Of a stretch of 19,883 bases of DNA, positions 1 through 6,822 are shown piece by piece. The translations under genes and the position numbers were made by a program. Position 1 is the first letter of the stretch. Each line of letters opens with the position of its first letter. Source of the stretch: DATBED01 sp036276195 (GTDB lineage: Bacteria; Patescibacteriota; Saccharimonadia; Saccharimonadales; UBA4665). Under the pieces are notes generated by a model that worked only from the letters and a program-made list of their open reading frames with translations, was not told the origin of the DNA and ran no database searches. The stretch is from positions 1 to 19,883 of the forward strand of contig DATBED010000051.1 in the NCBI GenBank assembly GCA_036276195.1, read 5' to 3'.

Positions 1-1
1 T

Positions 2-274
2 ACTAAGCTCTATGACCACGTTATTGCAGCTCTGGAATCAGTCGTCGGGCCTGATAGAACCACCAAATCACCGCATGGTACCTTTATCTCTCACACTGCC
101 TTGGCCTACACCAAGACCCACGACAAAGAGCAAGAAATCCATGCTCAATTGGTGGCCTCACCCGTGAAACCTACTGCCTTTAACGCGACAAGTTTATCGC
201 TGATCAAGCAATGGCCGACGGACGGCCATTACGAGTGGGAAGTAATCAAGTACATTGCTATTGGCGAGCAATAA
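2..274 (+). CDS. 2'-5' RNA ligase / 2H-phosphoesterase-like protein, C-terminal part
   Basis: An open frame enters from the left edge and ends at TAA 272-274, giving the last 90 residues; the start lies outside the window. The piece contains FISHTALAYTK, which resembles the second histidine motif of 2H phosphoesterases (typically FxPHVTLAYxN), and a C-terminal WEWEVIKYIAIGE resembling the closing beta strand of 2'-5' RNA ligase-like proteins. Family members cut or join 2'-5' or cyclic phosphodiester bonds in RNA or nucleotides. The residue two after the histidine is Ala instead of the usual Thr/Ser, so the motif is imperfect and the first motif is not visible. Family assignment is an inference from this short segment. 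Confidence 0.5.
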   Translation, partial: TKLYDHVIAALESVVGPDRTTKSPHGTFISHTALAYTKTHDKEQEIHAQLVASPVKPTAFNATSLSLIKQWPTDGHYEWEVIKYIAIGEQ

Positions 275-305
275 CTTCTGGTGTGTAAGGGATTACCCGT
301 GGTTC

Positions 306-452
306 TCAGCATTCAGGCATATGGCCGCTAACCTGAGCGTAAACAGCTGTCGCAAAGTACTCATGACCGCCGGCGTAAGCCAACACCCGACGCTTCAAAG
401 GCCGTCGTAGCTTTTCTGGTTTAGATGGGGCAATAGCTTCTGCTACGGGCAC
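306..452 (-). CDS. Small hypothetical protein, 48 aa
   Basis: GTG start at 452 with a GGAG Shine-Dalgarno element 7 bases upstream; TGA stop at 306-308. The product is basic in its first half (KPEKLRRPLKRR) and ends in a mixed segment, AYAGGHEYFATAVYAQ. I recognise no family. It is convergent with the partial gene on its left. The ribosome binding site and the uninterrupted frame are the only support, so it could be a chance ORF or the remnant of a longer gene. Confidence 0.4.
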   Translation of the reverse strand: MPVAEAIAPSKPEKLRRPLKRRVLAYAGGHEYFATAVYAQVSGHMPEC

Positions 453-636
453 GGGTATCTCCTATTACATAACAATGATATAGAACTATAGCAAAGATAT
501 GCTCTGACAAAAGTTAAATATTACACACTTTAGAAACGTAATCTTAATATGCTGGAGGCTATAGTGGTATCTATTGAAACCGCATTAAATAAAGTGTCGG
601 ACGGAAAGACGTTTATCTTCGTTACCGCACGATTAA

Positions 637-1038
637 CTATAAATGAAAGGCACGTGGTAAAAGTTCGCTCAACGCAAATTTGCCAACCCCTTCTATAAGC
701 ACTGCTGCGTCTTCATCCATAAACTCTCGCATTACTTGACGACAAGCTCCGCAAGGCATTAGTGTATCGGGGTCTGACGGGTTACCTTTTATACAGTGCA
801 CTGCAACGGCACCTAATTCTTTGGAGCCAGAAGTTACGGCTTTCGCAATTGCAACTCTTTCTGCACAGAGACCAGAAACGAAACTTCTATTCTCAACATT
901 ACAACCGGTAAATATTCTTCCATCAGTACTTATAACAGCAGCGCCAACAGGAAAGTTAGAATATGGACAGTATGCATTAGTTGCGGCAGATGTAGCTTGA
1001 GCTAATAAATCCTTCTCTAATTCAGCACCTATTAACAT
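637..1038 (-). CDS. cdd: Cytidine deaminase
   Basis: Deaminates cytidine and deoxycytidine to uridine and deoxyuridine in cytosolic pyrimidine salvage. About 133 residues, the length of the small tetrameric class. Visible motifs: CPYSNFPVGAA near the N-terminus, GCNVENRSF (substrate-binding Asn-Glu), CAER (zinc Cys plus catalytic Glu) and PCGACRQ (two zinc Cys). All catalytic residues are present. The frame could start at a TTG at 1044, but ATG 1038 is preferred because a TTATTG hexamer lies 7 bases upstream, matching the leaderless pattern of neighbouring genes. It stands alone, with no salvage genes beside it. Cytidine deaminases are common scavenging enzymes in reduced genomes that cannot make nucleotides de novo. 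Confidence 0.93.
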   Translation of the reverse strand: MLIGAELEKDLLAQATSAATNAYCPYSNFPVGAAVISTDGRIFTGCNVENRSFVSGLCAERVAIAKAVTSGSKELGAVAVHCIKGNPSDPDTLMPCGACRQVMREFMDEDAAVLIEGVGKFALSELLPRAFHL

Positions 1039-1206
1039 GTTCAAACAATAACAGCGTATTTGAAATAAATCAAACCCACTATAAGGAAAGAGAGCTCACT
1101 CAATCGGCGCCTCTCGCCTTAATACCTCATACCTCGCCATCTATTACATCGGCCGAACGGTCACTAACCAGTCCCTCGGTAAGGCCTCCTAAGCCTATTA
1201 TTGTAG

Positions 1207-1374
1207 TCAGTGTGTCGCGGCAACGATAAGGCCGTTAAAGTTACGGCTGACTATACAATGGCCGGTAATGCCGATCGTCACTCCCAATGCACTCGCCCCC
1301 GAAAGACGCAAAAAACGAGACTCACTCCTTAAGGTGCTGGCTCGTGCTCGAAGTTCTTCAACGGTTTCACCCAT
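1207..1374 (-). CDS. Small membrane protein, 55 aa, probably frameshifted
   Basis: ATG 1374, TGA 1207-1209. The N-terminal 20 residues are charged and helical (GETVEELRARASTL), followed by a hydrophobic stretch with glycines (residues about 24-38). A clear promoter precedes it: TTGCAC (1403-1408), 16-base spacer, CATAAT (1381-1386), then 6 bases to ATG, so the gene start is well supported. Downstream, another frame stays open from about residue 50 to TGA at 1127-1129 and encodes a second hydrophobic stretch (LTTIIGLGGLTEGL) with a polar tail. A one-base indel near 1205-1225 would give a roughly 80-residue protein with two membrane segments, similar in layout to the 107-residue gene just upstream. 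No family recognised. Confidence 0.5.
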   Translation of the reverse strand: MGETVEELRARASTLRSESRFLRLSGASALGVTIGITGHCIVSRNFNGLIVAATH

Positions 1375-1380
1375 AACTTA

Positions 1381-1408
1381 ATTATGGCAAAGTAAATTTA
1401 TAGTGCAA
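1381..1408 (-). promoter_or_regulatory. Leaderless-type promoter of the 1374 gene
   Basis: On the minus strand TTGCAC (1403-1408), a 16-base spacer and CATAAT (1381-1386), followed by 6 bases to ATG 1374. Transcription would begin at or next to the start codon. Confidence 0.6.
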
Positions 1409-1434
1409 GCAAAGGCATCTTGACCATGACTCAA

Positions 1435-1758
1435 TTAGCCGTCTTCGGGGCCTGGTATTTCAGGCCTCTTATAATCTACGGCGACAACTGCTGTGCCTAC
1501 TATCACACCTATCACACCTAGGAGTAGTTCACTTCCGTCTTGCTTATAGGCACTCTGTAGCTCTTCTGCTCGATATAAATTACCGGCATTTTGGGCCGCC
1601 TCGCTCGCTTTGCGGGCATCGTATGCGGCGATACCTCGCCATACCGTACCGCCTGCCCCTGCCGCTAGTATACATAAGCCAGTCGCCGTCAAGCTCGAAA
1701 GTCCGTCCCTATAATGACTAAAACGATTACGGTTAACACCATTAGCTTCGGATTTCAT
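1435..1758 (-). CDS. Small two-segment membrane protein, 107 aa
   Basis: Two hydrophobic stretches are visible: residues about 22-45 (SSLTATGLCILAAGAGG) and about 77-93 (LLLGVIGVIVGTAVVAV). They are separated by a polar, alanine-rich stretch (about 48-72) that could form a helix, and a short charged tail follows. No enzymatic motif and no family recognised. A TATAAT box (1769-1774) sits 10 bases upstream of the ATG. The element TTTACTATAGT just upstream of it is identical to part of the second operator of the recombinase promoter, hinting at a common regulator. The neighbouring gene ending at 1207 has a similar two-hairpin layout. Confidence 0.65.
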   Translation of the reverse strand: MKSEANGVNRNRFSHYRDGLSSLTATGLCILAAGAGGTVWRGIAAYDARKASEAAQNAGNLYRAEELQSAYKQDGSELLLGVIGVIVGTAVVAVDYKRPEIPGPEDG

Positions 1759-1803
1759 AGATAAGAGTATTATACCACTATAGTAAATAACTGCTAGGGC
1801 CGA

Positions 1804-2967
1804 TTAAATATCTTCCTTAGTTAACAAGGCTAGTTTCCGTAGCGTAGTAATCTTCCTACTAATAATAAACGGGAAAACCAGTGTCATGACTGCAAAGATT
1901 CCAAAGGCCGCCCACTTACTGCCTTCGTAGAGCAGTAATGACGCACAGCCAAAGACCACTGTCCTGCCAATATTACCGTAAAATTCGGAGGCTCGCCAAA
2001 AGCCTATATCCAGCTTTACAAAGTCCATGGGAACGGCAAACCTAATCGGCAAGGACAAGTTGTCTAAAACAGCGTATACTCCGCCGATAATAATTAATGC
2101 AGCCAAGTCCTTAAGACCGGGCATGACCATAATTAACACGCTCATAACAATCAAGATTGGATATAGTATCTCAACCCTCTTCTTGGACTTATCCGAAACG
2201 TGGGATAGAAAAAAAGATACCACTAAGCTTAGTAGAGCCAGGTAACTCTCTAAACCACCAACCTGATACTGTGATCTTAGAAATAGCAGTACATAAATAG
2301 CTAAAAAGTTACCTTGAAAATAGTGCAGCGCCCCGTCAAAGAAAGTAATTAGTCTGAAGCCTTTAAAGGCTTTATCGGCCGAACGAAAACTTTCGTGTAA
2401 GCTGATATCTAGATTTTTGCCCCGTAAGTAAAGCAGTGGCAGTAAGGTGAGTATGACTGTTATAAAGAAGAGTGCTCTATAACCTAAACCGCCAATGATG
2501 AGTGAGCCGAGTGGCGGCAGTACAATACCGACTAACGGCCCCAGAATAAAGTAAATCGATGAGTCTTTAGCATGGTTATCATGGCTGGATTCTAGAAAGA
2601 AAACGTAATTGAGGGAAACCCAGAAAAAGCCTAAACATAGGCCATTAAAGATTCCGTAGAGGATAAATGAGTACTTATTAAAGAACAGCAGCGACAGCGC
2701 CATGCCGGTATAAGCCAGCGAACCATATGTTAAGTATCTTTTTATATTCCAATTATTAGATAGAAAGACAATAGGTAGTGAAGCAAGAGGCGTTATGGCC
2801 CAGATCAGTATTATTTTATAGAGTTCGACACCGTGGATCTTGAAATAGAAAGCCGCAAAGCCGAGGCCTAAATTACTAGACAACTGCACTAAAAGATTTA
2901 GAATCGATCCTTTTTGAAGCCTACTGAAGTAATTGCTAATACTAGGAGTTTGCTTTATAGATTTCAC
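1804..2967 (-). CDS. MFS-type multi-pass transporter
   Basis: 387 residues with about 12 hydrophobic segments in two blocks separated by a polar loop near residues 185-205 (KNLDISLHESFRSADKAFKG), the usual size and layout of major facilitator superfamily carriers. SHVSDKSKKRVE (about residues 256-267) resembles the conserved short loop after TM8, and SNNWNIKRYL the equivalent loop after TM2. Substrate cannot be told from sequence. The start is GTG: TATACT (2974-2979) lies exactly 6 bases upstream, again suggesting a leaderless message. The product is rich in Leu, Phe and Ile, with AT-rich codons. MFS is the best reading, though not proven. Confidence 0.75.
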   Translation of the reverse strand: MKSIKQTPSISNYFSRLQKGSILNLLVQLSSNLGLGFAAFYFKIHGVELYKIILIWAITPLASLPIVFLSNNWNIKRYLTYGSLAYTGMALSLLFFNKYSFILYGIFNGLCLGFFWVSLNYVFFLESSHDNHAKDSSIYFILGPLVGIVLPPLGSLIIGGLGYRALFFITVILTLLPLLYLRGKNLDISLHESFRSADKAFKGFRLITFFDGALHYFQGNFLAIYVLLFLRSQYQVGGLESYLALLSLVVSFFLSHVSDKSKKRVEILYPILIVMSVLIMVMPGLKDLAALIIIGGVYAVLDNLSLPIRFAVPMDFVKLDIGFWRASEFYGNIGRTVVFGCASLLLYEGSKWAAFGIFAVMTLVFPFIISRKITTLRKLALLTKEDI

Positions 2968-3090
2968 TTAAGAAGTATATCAAGCCCAAAACTACCTACT
3001 TGCTTAAATTTTTAAGTCAAGTCTCTAAGCTTGCAAACCCTTAGCGTAACAGGAGACCATTTTATTCGGTTTTGTTATGATTTAACTAAG

Positions 3091-3672
3091 ATGAAAGAAT
3101 TACTGGCACTAAGTGCAACTGCACTAATAGTTATTGCTTATCTACCATACATAAGGGATGTATTGAATGAGAAAACGCACCCCCATGTCTATAGTTGGTT
3201 TATCTCCGGATTGTTAACGCTGATTGCCTTTGGGTTGCAAGTCAGCAAAGGCGCCGGTTGGGGAGCTGTTCCGACGTTTGTCGCTGGGTTAGCAGGACTA
3301 CTCATTTTTATATTGTGTTTCATCAAGCAGCGCTCGCCTATCACTAAGTCAGACACGTTCTTTTTTCTGTTTGCTTTAATCGCAGCTGGTCTTTGGTTAA
3401 TTGCCAATCAGCCGGTGCTGTCTGTCATACTAATATCGCTAGCTGATATTCTGGCATTTATTCCAACATTCCGAAAATCATGGAAGAGGCCACATCAAGA
3501 AACGTCATTTACTTATTTCGTTAATTCTCTTAGGTTTACTTTAGCGACTATTGCTGTGCAGAAGTACAGCGTAGTTACCGTGCTTTATCCCGCCTCTGGA
3601 GCTATTGCTGACGCCTTTACCGGCACTTATCTACTGGTTCGCAGACGTAATCTAGATAGTGAGCAATCATAA
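3091..3672 (+). CDS. Multi-pass membrane protein, SWEET/PQ-loop-like pattern
   Basis: 193 residues, about 6-7 hydrophobic segments. The N-terminal region reads YLPYIRDVLNEKTHPHVYSW, i.e. a proline-containing helix, an (I/L)-x-D motif and a [KT]xPHxxSW motif, as in PQ-loop/SemiSWEET-like proteins. A second half-repeat near residues 118-140 (LADILAFIPTFRKSWKRP) suggests an internal duplication. The frame opens at a TTG at 3031, but ATG 3091 is preferred because TATGAT lies 9 bases upstream and the membrane protein begins there. Its TAA overlaps the ATG of the EamA-type gene (TAATG), so the two are translationally coupled. A homologue with the same N-terminal motif lies at 9121-9699. Substrate unknown; sugar or small-metabolite transport is only a family-level guess. 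Confidence 0.7.
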   Translation: MKELLALSATALIVIAYLPYIRDVLNEKTHPHVYSWFISGLLTLIAFGLQVSKGAGWGAVPTFVAGLAGLLIFILCFIKQRSPITKSDTFFFLFALIAAGLWLIANQPVLSVILISLADILAFIPTFRKSWKRPHQETSFTYFVNSLRFTLATIAVQKYSVVTVLYPASGAIADAFTGTYLLVRRRNLDSEQS

Positions 3673-4517
3673 TGCCGCTAGGTTTTTTGTACGCAGTAGT
3701 GGCTACCGTCTGTGAGACTATTGGTAAGACCATCGATAAACTGAACTTTGGGCGTAACCACATTGCTGCGCGCCAGCAGATGTTCCTGGTGTTTACGGGC
3801 ATGTTCCTGTCACTTTTAGGTTACATTGTGGTGAGCAGGCAACACTTTCCGCATTTCGCACTTATTTCCTTCGGCTTGATGCTGCTAATCACGTTGGTTT
3901 CATTTGCCGGCAACACTCTGGATTATGTGAGCCTCAAGGTCAATGACTTATCGCTGCGGGAACCAATGTTTAATTTTGAGCCGATTCTGGCCGGCCTGGC
4001 CGGTTATATCTTCTTTCCGAAAGAACGAAAAGCAACTGCGCTAGTCGCCTTCATACTGGCGATGTTTATTGTTAACTATGGAACGCATCGCCGAAAGCTG
4101 CGCAAATCAGAAAGAACCGGCATGTTCTACTTTCTGCTGGCGACTATTCTCTATGCTCTGCAACCGAGTATCTACAAAGTAACGCTGGAGTATATTAGTC
4201 CGCCCTGGATCGCTTTCTTGCGGGTGGCGGCTATTTTAGTGCTTGTCACGATATTCTTTGGCATCGGCAAAAGAAACTACACGCCTAAAAAAGTTAGCTA
4301 CGGCTTAACGTCTGGCGTAATCTATGCGGTGGAGGCCATTGCCAGCCTCTACGCTATAGATAAGCTAGGTGTTGTCCGGACGGCACTTTTGACTCTGCTC
4401 GGTCCGGCGCTGATGTATCTCTCCAGCTACTTCATACTTAAAGAAAAGGTCCGCAAAGGGGAGCTTATATCCAGCATTTTACTGGTGGTCGTGGTGTTAG
4501 TGGGGGCATTCGCTTAG
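3672..4517 (+). CDS. EamA/DMT-type transporter
   Basis: 281 residues with about 10 hydrophobic helices in two similar halves (about 1-135 and 150-281), the layout of the drug/metabolite transporter EamA family. In each half the penultimate helix is followed by a short charged motif: FFPKERKA near residue 113 and FILKEKVRKGE near 261, matching the typical EamA helix9-xxxEx-helix10 pattern. It starts on the TAATG overlap with the preceding membrane protein gene, so they form a two-gene unit. Family knowledge suggests export or import of small metabolites; the substrate is unknown. Its last 72 bases recur in degraded form at 6432-6500. Confidence 0.82.
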   Translation: MPLGFLYAVVATVCETIGKTIDKLNFGRNHIAARQQMFLVFTGMFLSLLGYIVVSRQHFPHFALISFGLMLLITLVSFAGNTLDYVSLKVNDLSLREPMFNFEPILAGLAGYIFFPKERKATALVAFILAMFIVNYGTHRRKLRKSERTGMFYFLLATILYALQPSIYKVTLEYISPPWIAFLRVAAILVLVTIFFGIGKRNYTPKKVSYGLTSGVIYAVEAIASLYAIDKLGVVRTALLTLLGPALMYLSSYFILKEKVRKGELISSILLVVVVLVGAFA

Positions 4518-4578
4518 ATGTGCAAGTTTTTCTAAACAAACTCATTCTGTTTCTTGAAAAGTTCCTTTAGTCAGTCCA

Positions 4579-5151
4579 TTAAACGTGCAACACGCCAGGG
4601 TAATCAGACGGTAAGCTACTCTGATATACTGCTGCTTCTACGACGCGAATATTTTCTACACTCACGAAGTGCCTATCATCGGGAAGCCATAAACCCATTG
4701 TGGCCTCTAGAGGTCCTCGGCCTAAACGCATGGCGATGGCCACGTCTTCTTCCGTTAGGTTCTCAAACAAGTATCCTTCTGTCGACTTAACCCCAACTCG
4801 TACTACATCCTCAGCTACAAAAGCCACCGCTTCTTTAAAAGGATCAGGGCCAGCCTGGTCTTTCAGATCTACTAATTCAGCCTCAGTAGCAGCGAAAATC
4901 GCCACCTGATTCCAGTTTCGTCGTAACATAGGAGCTCTTGGATCACCGGGCACTATTGCGGTATCTCTGATGTCGTGAGAAATGCCTTGAGAAAACCAAT
5001 CTGTTTGACGAAAAGCGGGTGACCTTGAGCCTGTCGTCGCTCTTACGACTTTACTCCCGAGAGCGGTATGGCCGAAAGCGTTTAGAAAGCGTTCCCCTAA
5101 ATCCAAGACCACTTTGCTCTCTGAGAGACGTAATTTTTCTGGTTCGGCCAT
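4579..5151 (-). CDS. Hypothetical protein, 190 aa
   Basis: Soluble, mixed alpha/beta-looking protein with no signal peptide or membrane segment. Recognisable stretches are VVLDLGERFLNAFGHTALGS near the N-terminus, TDWFSQGISHDIRDTAIVPG in the middle and LTEEDVAIAMRLGRGPLEAT in the C-terminal third. I do not recognise the family. It is the last gene of a tight minus-strand unit (147 aa, 12 aa, 190 aa) and follows the 12-codon minigene by 2 bases; GAGG 8 bases upstream of ATG 5151 can serve as ribosome binding site. The C-terminal SVEDVAQAVKRQL of the upstream gene and LTEEDVAIAMRLG here are similar short helical patterns, which may be coincidence. Confidence 0.7.
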   Translation of the reverse strand: MAEPEKLRLSESKVVLDLGERFLNAFGHTALGSKVVRATTGSRSPAFRQTDWFSQGISHDIRDTAIVPGDPRAPMLRRNWNQVAIFAATEAELVDLKDQAGPDPFKEAVAFVAEDVVRVGVKSTEGYLFENLTEEDVAIAMRLGRGPLEATMGLWLPDDRHFVSVENIRVVEAAVYQSSLPSDYPGVLHV

Positions 5152-5153
5152 AA

Positions 5154-5192
5154 TTATGCCTCGTCTTCAGGTTTTTGCTCAGGATCTGCCAT
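5154..5192 (-). CDS. 12-codon minigene between two hypothetical genes
   Basis: ATG 5192 begins 2 bases after the stop of the 147-aa gene, and its TAA (5154-5156) ends 2 bases before the ATG of the 190-aa gene. The encoded peptide is MADPEQKPEDEA, very acidic. The purine-rich tail of the upstream gene could act as ribosome binding site. It may couple translation of the flanking genes or be a real micropeptide; equally it could be chance in a 43-base gap. Confidence 0.35.
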   Translation of the reverse strand: MADPEQKPEDEA

Positions 5193-5194
5193 TT

Positions 5195-5638
5195 TTAGCT
5201 CTCGCCCTCTGGATGCAGCTGTCGCTTTACAGCCTGAGCTACATCTTCTACTGACACGTCGCTTTTAATTAGGTGTGGCTTAGGCTCGTATGGCGTTGTG
5301 CCTTCAGCGCTCACAAATCTTTTTAGCTCAGGCACCCAAGCCATCTCACTAGAATGATCAAATGACGGAACTGCTCGAGGATCCATATACGGTAAACTCA
5401 ATGCAGCTTCTGCCTTCGAGGGAATTGAGCTACTAAAGCCGGGCACGGGCTTTCCACCTCGTGTAGCATTGCCGTGTTCATCAATTAGTATCATGGGCTC
5501 TCGTCGTACCAGTGCGGCTATCTCCTCAGCAGCATGCTCGGACTGATGAGCACGCCATGTTTCCAAATCTATTTTCTCAGCATCAGTGTATGGCTGATTA
5601 TAAATGCTCTCCGGATCGGGCAGCTCACCTTTGCTCAT
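5195..5638 (-). CDS. Hypothetical protein, 147 aa
   Basis: Soluble, Pro- and Glu-rich protein. N-terminal PDPESIYNQPYTDAEKIDLE is followed by a probable helix (WRAHQSEHAAEEIAALVRRE), a central loop-rich region with GGKPVPGFSSSIPSK, and a C-terminal helix (VSVEDVAQAVKRQL). No family recognised. First gene of a three-ORF minus-strand unit. Start chosen because of a textbook promoter: TTGCTT (5668-5673), 17-base spacer, TATAAT (5645-5650), then exactly 6 bases to ATG, with no Shine-Dalgarno element, so translation is probably leaderless. Confidence 0.72.
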   Translation of the reverse strand: MSKGELPDPESIYNQPYTDAEKIDLETWRAHQSEHAAEEIAALVRREPMILIDEHGNATRGGKPVPGFSSSIPSKAEAALSLPYMDPRAVPSFDHSSEMAWVPELKRFVSAEGTTPYEPKPHLIKSDVSVEDVAQAVKRQLHPEGES

Positions 5639-5644
5639 ATCAAT

Positions 5645-5673
5645 ATTATACTAATTTAGTCGATAGAAAGCAA
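5645..5673 (-). promoter_or_regulatory. Leaderless-type promoter of the 5638 gene
   Basis: On the minus strand TTGCTT (5668-5673), 17-base spacer, TATAAT (5645-5650); ATG begins 7 bases after the -10 box, at the expected transcription start. Rest of the 5639-5794 gap: only a 10-codon plus-strand ORF at about 5746, no other feature seen. Confidence 0.7.
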
Positions 5674-5794
5674 TAGCACAATATGTAACTGCTCACACCT
5701 CGCCATGTTAAACTGAATGTAGTTTTCAAAAACAGAACCAAAGCTGTATGGCTAACAAGAAACTGTCCCAAAAAGAACGTTAATGGGACGCATG

Positions 5795-6160
5795 CTATAG
5801 CCGACTAATTGTCAGTACTGAGTAACCAATTTGCAACGCCTGCTCGAGCCCTGAAGTTGATACTACATTGAACCCTTCAAATGGTTTAGGCGATCCAAAG
5901 TTTTTAACTCCAGCATCTGGAATGAGTACAATTTCCGGTGCATCTCTTCTTTGTATCTGTTCATGGCACACAGCGCCTAGACTTTCTAAAACTTCTTTAC
6001 CTCTGTCGGTAACACACGGATGGACTTCGACTATAAAGCCTGAAAAGCCTTCTTTTTTAATTCGACGTACGCTAGTATACGGCTTATCATCCTCGGCGGG
6101 ATCAACAGTAACCGATTCCGATCTAGTCGAGCTAATTCTTTCCTCTGTAAATTCGCCCAT
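5795..6160 (-). CDS. Hypothetical protein, 121 aa
   Basis: Small soluble protein. The first 25 residues are polar and probably disordered (EERISSTRSESVTVDPAEDD); the rest alternates beta-like and helical stretches (FSGFIVEVHPCVTDRGKEVLE, then EIVLIPDAG, then GLEQALQIGYSVLTISRL). No known motif. A TTATGT hexamer lies 7 bases upstream of ATG 6160, weakly consistent with the leaderless pattern. It is followed at some distance by the 147-aa gene on the same strand, but that gene has its own promoter. A longer ORF in another frame (6031-6354) is an artefact. Confidence 0.6.
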   Translation of the reverse strand: MGEFTEERISSTRSESVTVDPAEDDKPYTSVRRIKKEGFSGFIVEVHPCVTDRGKEVLESLGAVCHEQIQRRDAPEIVLIPDAGVKNFGSPKPFEGFNVVSTSGLEQALQIGYSVLTISRL

Positions 6161-6289
6161 AGTAACAACATAATGAGCTTTACGTAATTATTTTGCAACC
6201 TTAAGCACAAAGCAATGGCAGTCTCATAAACGGCCGTTTTAGGGACTAATTGGTAAGTAGCTTTACGATAAAAACTTACTTGCTTTACC

Positions 6290-6418
6290 TTAGCCTTGGC
6301 TATCAGGTGTATCAGGTGTATCAACTTTAGTGTAACCACGAAGTACTGCCTCACCCGGCCAATCAGCTTCAGGGCAACTAAAGTATTTGTGCTGTGTGAA
6401 AACGCACTGTAGGTCTAC
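6290..6418 (-). pseudogene. ORF remnant without a start codon
   Basis: An open minus-strand frame runs from just after a TAG (6419-6421) to TAA 6290-6292, with a coding-like composition: LQCVFTQHKYFSCPEADWPG and an acidic tail with a TPDTPD repeat. It has no ATG, GTG or TTG start. The 5' side abuts the displaced copy of the EamA gene end (6432-6500), so the gene's beginning was probably replaced in the rearrangement that brought that fragment in. Family unknown. Confidence 0.35.
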
Positions 6419-6431
6419 CTATAATTCTTCT

Positions 6432-6500
6432 AAGGTCCGCAAAGGCGAGCTTATATCCAGTATTTTACTGGTCGTCGTGGTTGGTGGGGGCGTTTGCCTA
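6432..6500 (+). pseudogene. Displaced copy of the 3' end of the EamA transporter gene
   Basis: Nearly the same sequence as 4446-4517, the last 24 codons of the EamA-type gene: both begin AAGGTCCGCAAAGG and share the block GAGCTTATATCCAG. A few base changes and a 3-base difference near the end separate them, and the final stop region is kept (GCCTAAG against GCTTAG). It has no upstream transporter sequence and is non-functional as a gene. The copy sits between a start-less ORF remnant and a small zinc-protein gene, marking an old recombination junction. Confidence 0.85.
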
Positions 6501-6659
6501 AGCTTTTTCGATTGGTATCTCTGTCGACAGCCACACGTCGTCAGTTCGGCACTCGTAAGTGACCTTGTCGTATTCTTTATACTCTTTACCAGTGCGGAAG
6601 TTATTAGTTATCTCCCAGCGAACTTTGCGCATCGGTTTATTGCAAATAGGACAATTCAT
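6498..6659 (-). CDS. Small putative zinc-binding protein, 53 aa
   Basis: Begins MNCPICNKPMRKVRW, a CxxC knuckle typical of YgiT-like or rubredoxin-like small zinc proteins, followed by EITNNFRTGKEYKEYDKVTY and ECRTDDVWLSTEIP. Only one further Cys (C37) is present, so the second knuckle is incomplete; Asp40 or Asp41 might complete the site. Too short for many gene callers. A TATAAT box (6666-6671) lies exactly 6 bases upstream of ATG 6659 and supports expression from a leaderless message. Its 3' end overlaps the displaced EamA fragment by 3 bases, so its stop may have been supplied by that junction. Function unknown. Confidence 0.6.
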   Translation of the reverse strand: MNCPICNKPMRKVRWEITNNFRTGKEYKEYDKVTYECRTDDVWLSTEIPIEKA

Positions 6660-6665
6660 ACTTCA

Positions 6666-6671
6666 ATTATA
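6666..6671 (-). promoter_or_regulatory. -10 box of the 53-aa zinc-protein gene
   Basis: TATAAT on the minus strand, 6 bases ahead of ATG 6659. No convincing -35; CTTTAT stands 17 bases upstream. Confidence 0.55.
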
Positions 6672-6721
6672 CATCTACTATTCAACCGATAAAGTTATCC
6701 CTCCCTCTGTCTCCTTAGTAT

Positions 6722-6822
6722 GAGGATAAGCCAGATCGCTTCAAGGTAGTACATAGTCTCCACCTTGATTCGTTCTGTCTTATCCTCGCCCGTTCGACTA
6801 GAGCGGGAGGTCGACTCGCCCG
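6722..6822. ncRNA. Large stem-loop followed by competing GC stems; possible structured RNA
   Basis: GAGGATAAG (6722-6730) pairs perfectly with CTTATCCTC (6779-6787). Inside it CAGA (6732-6735) pairs with TCTG (6774-6777) and TCAAGGT (6741-6747) pairs with ACCTTGA (6762-6768), closing a 14-base loop. Downstream, CGCCCG occurs twice, on either side of a single CGGG, so two alternative GC stems are possible. The element lies ahead of the DUF3768 gene and divergent from the zinc-protein gene, with no T-run that would make it a terminator. It could be a regulatory leader of the DUF3768 mRNA. The minus strand of the same region also encodes a hydrophobic 19-residue ORF (6695-6754). Confidence 0.4.

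Noticed and set aside
549..698. Plus-strand ORF of 49 codons between the 306-452 gene and cytidine deaminase
   Set aside because: No ribosome binding site or clear promoter, and it overlaps the 3' end of the well-supported cytidine deaminase gene on the other strand.
6031..6354. Minus-strand ORF of 107 codons overlapping the 121-aa gene
   Set aside because: Overlaps 5795-6160 in another frame; composition is an irregular hydrophobic/basic mix and no start signal is seen.
6387..6692. Plus-strand ORF that includes the EamA-like segment
   Set aside because: Only the 6432-6500 part resembles the transporter; the rest is antisense to the zinc-protein gene, so it is not a real gene.
6785..6822. 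tRNA-like element (GTTCGACT resembles a T loop)
   Set aside because: No acceptor or anticodon arm can be formed around it.
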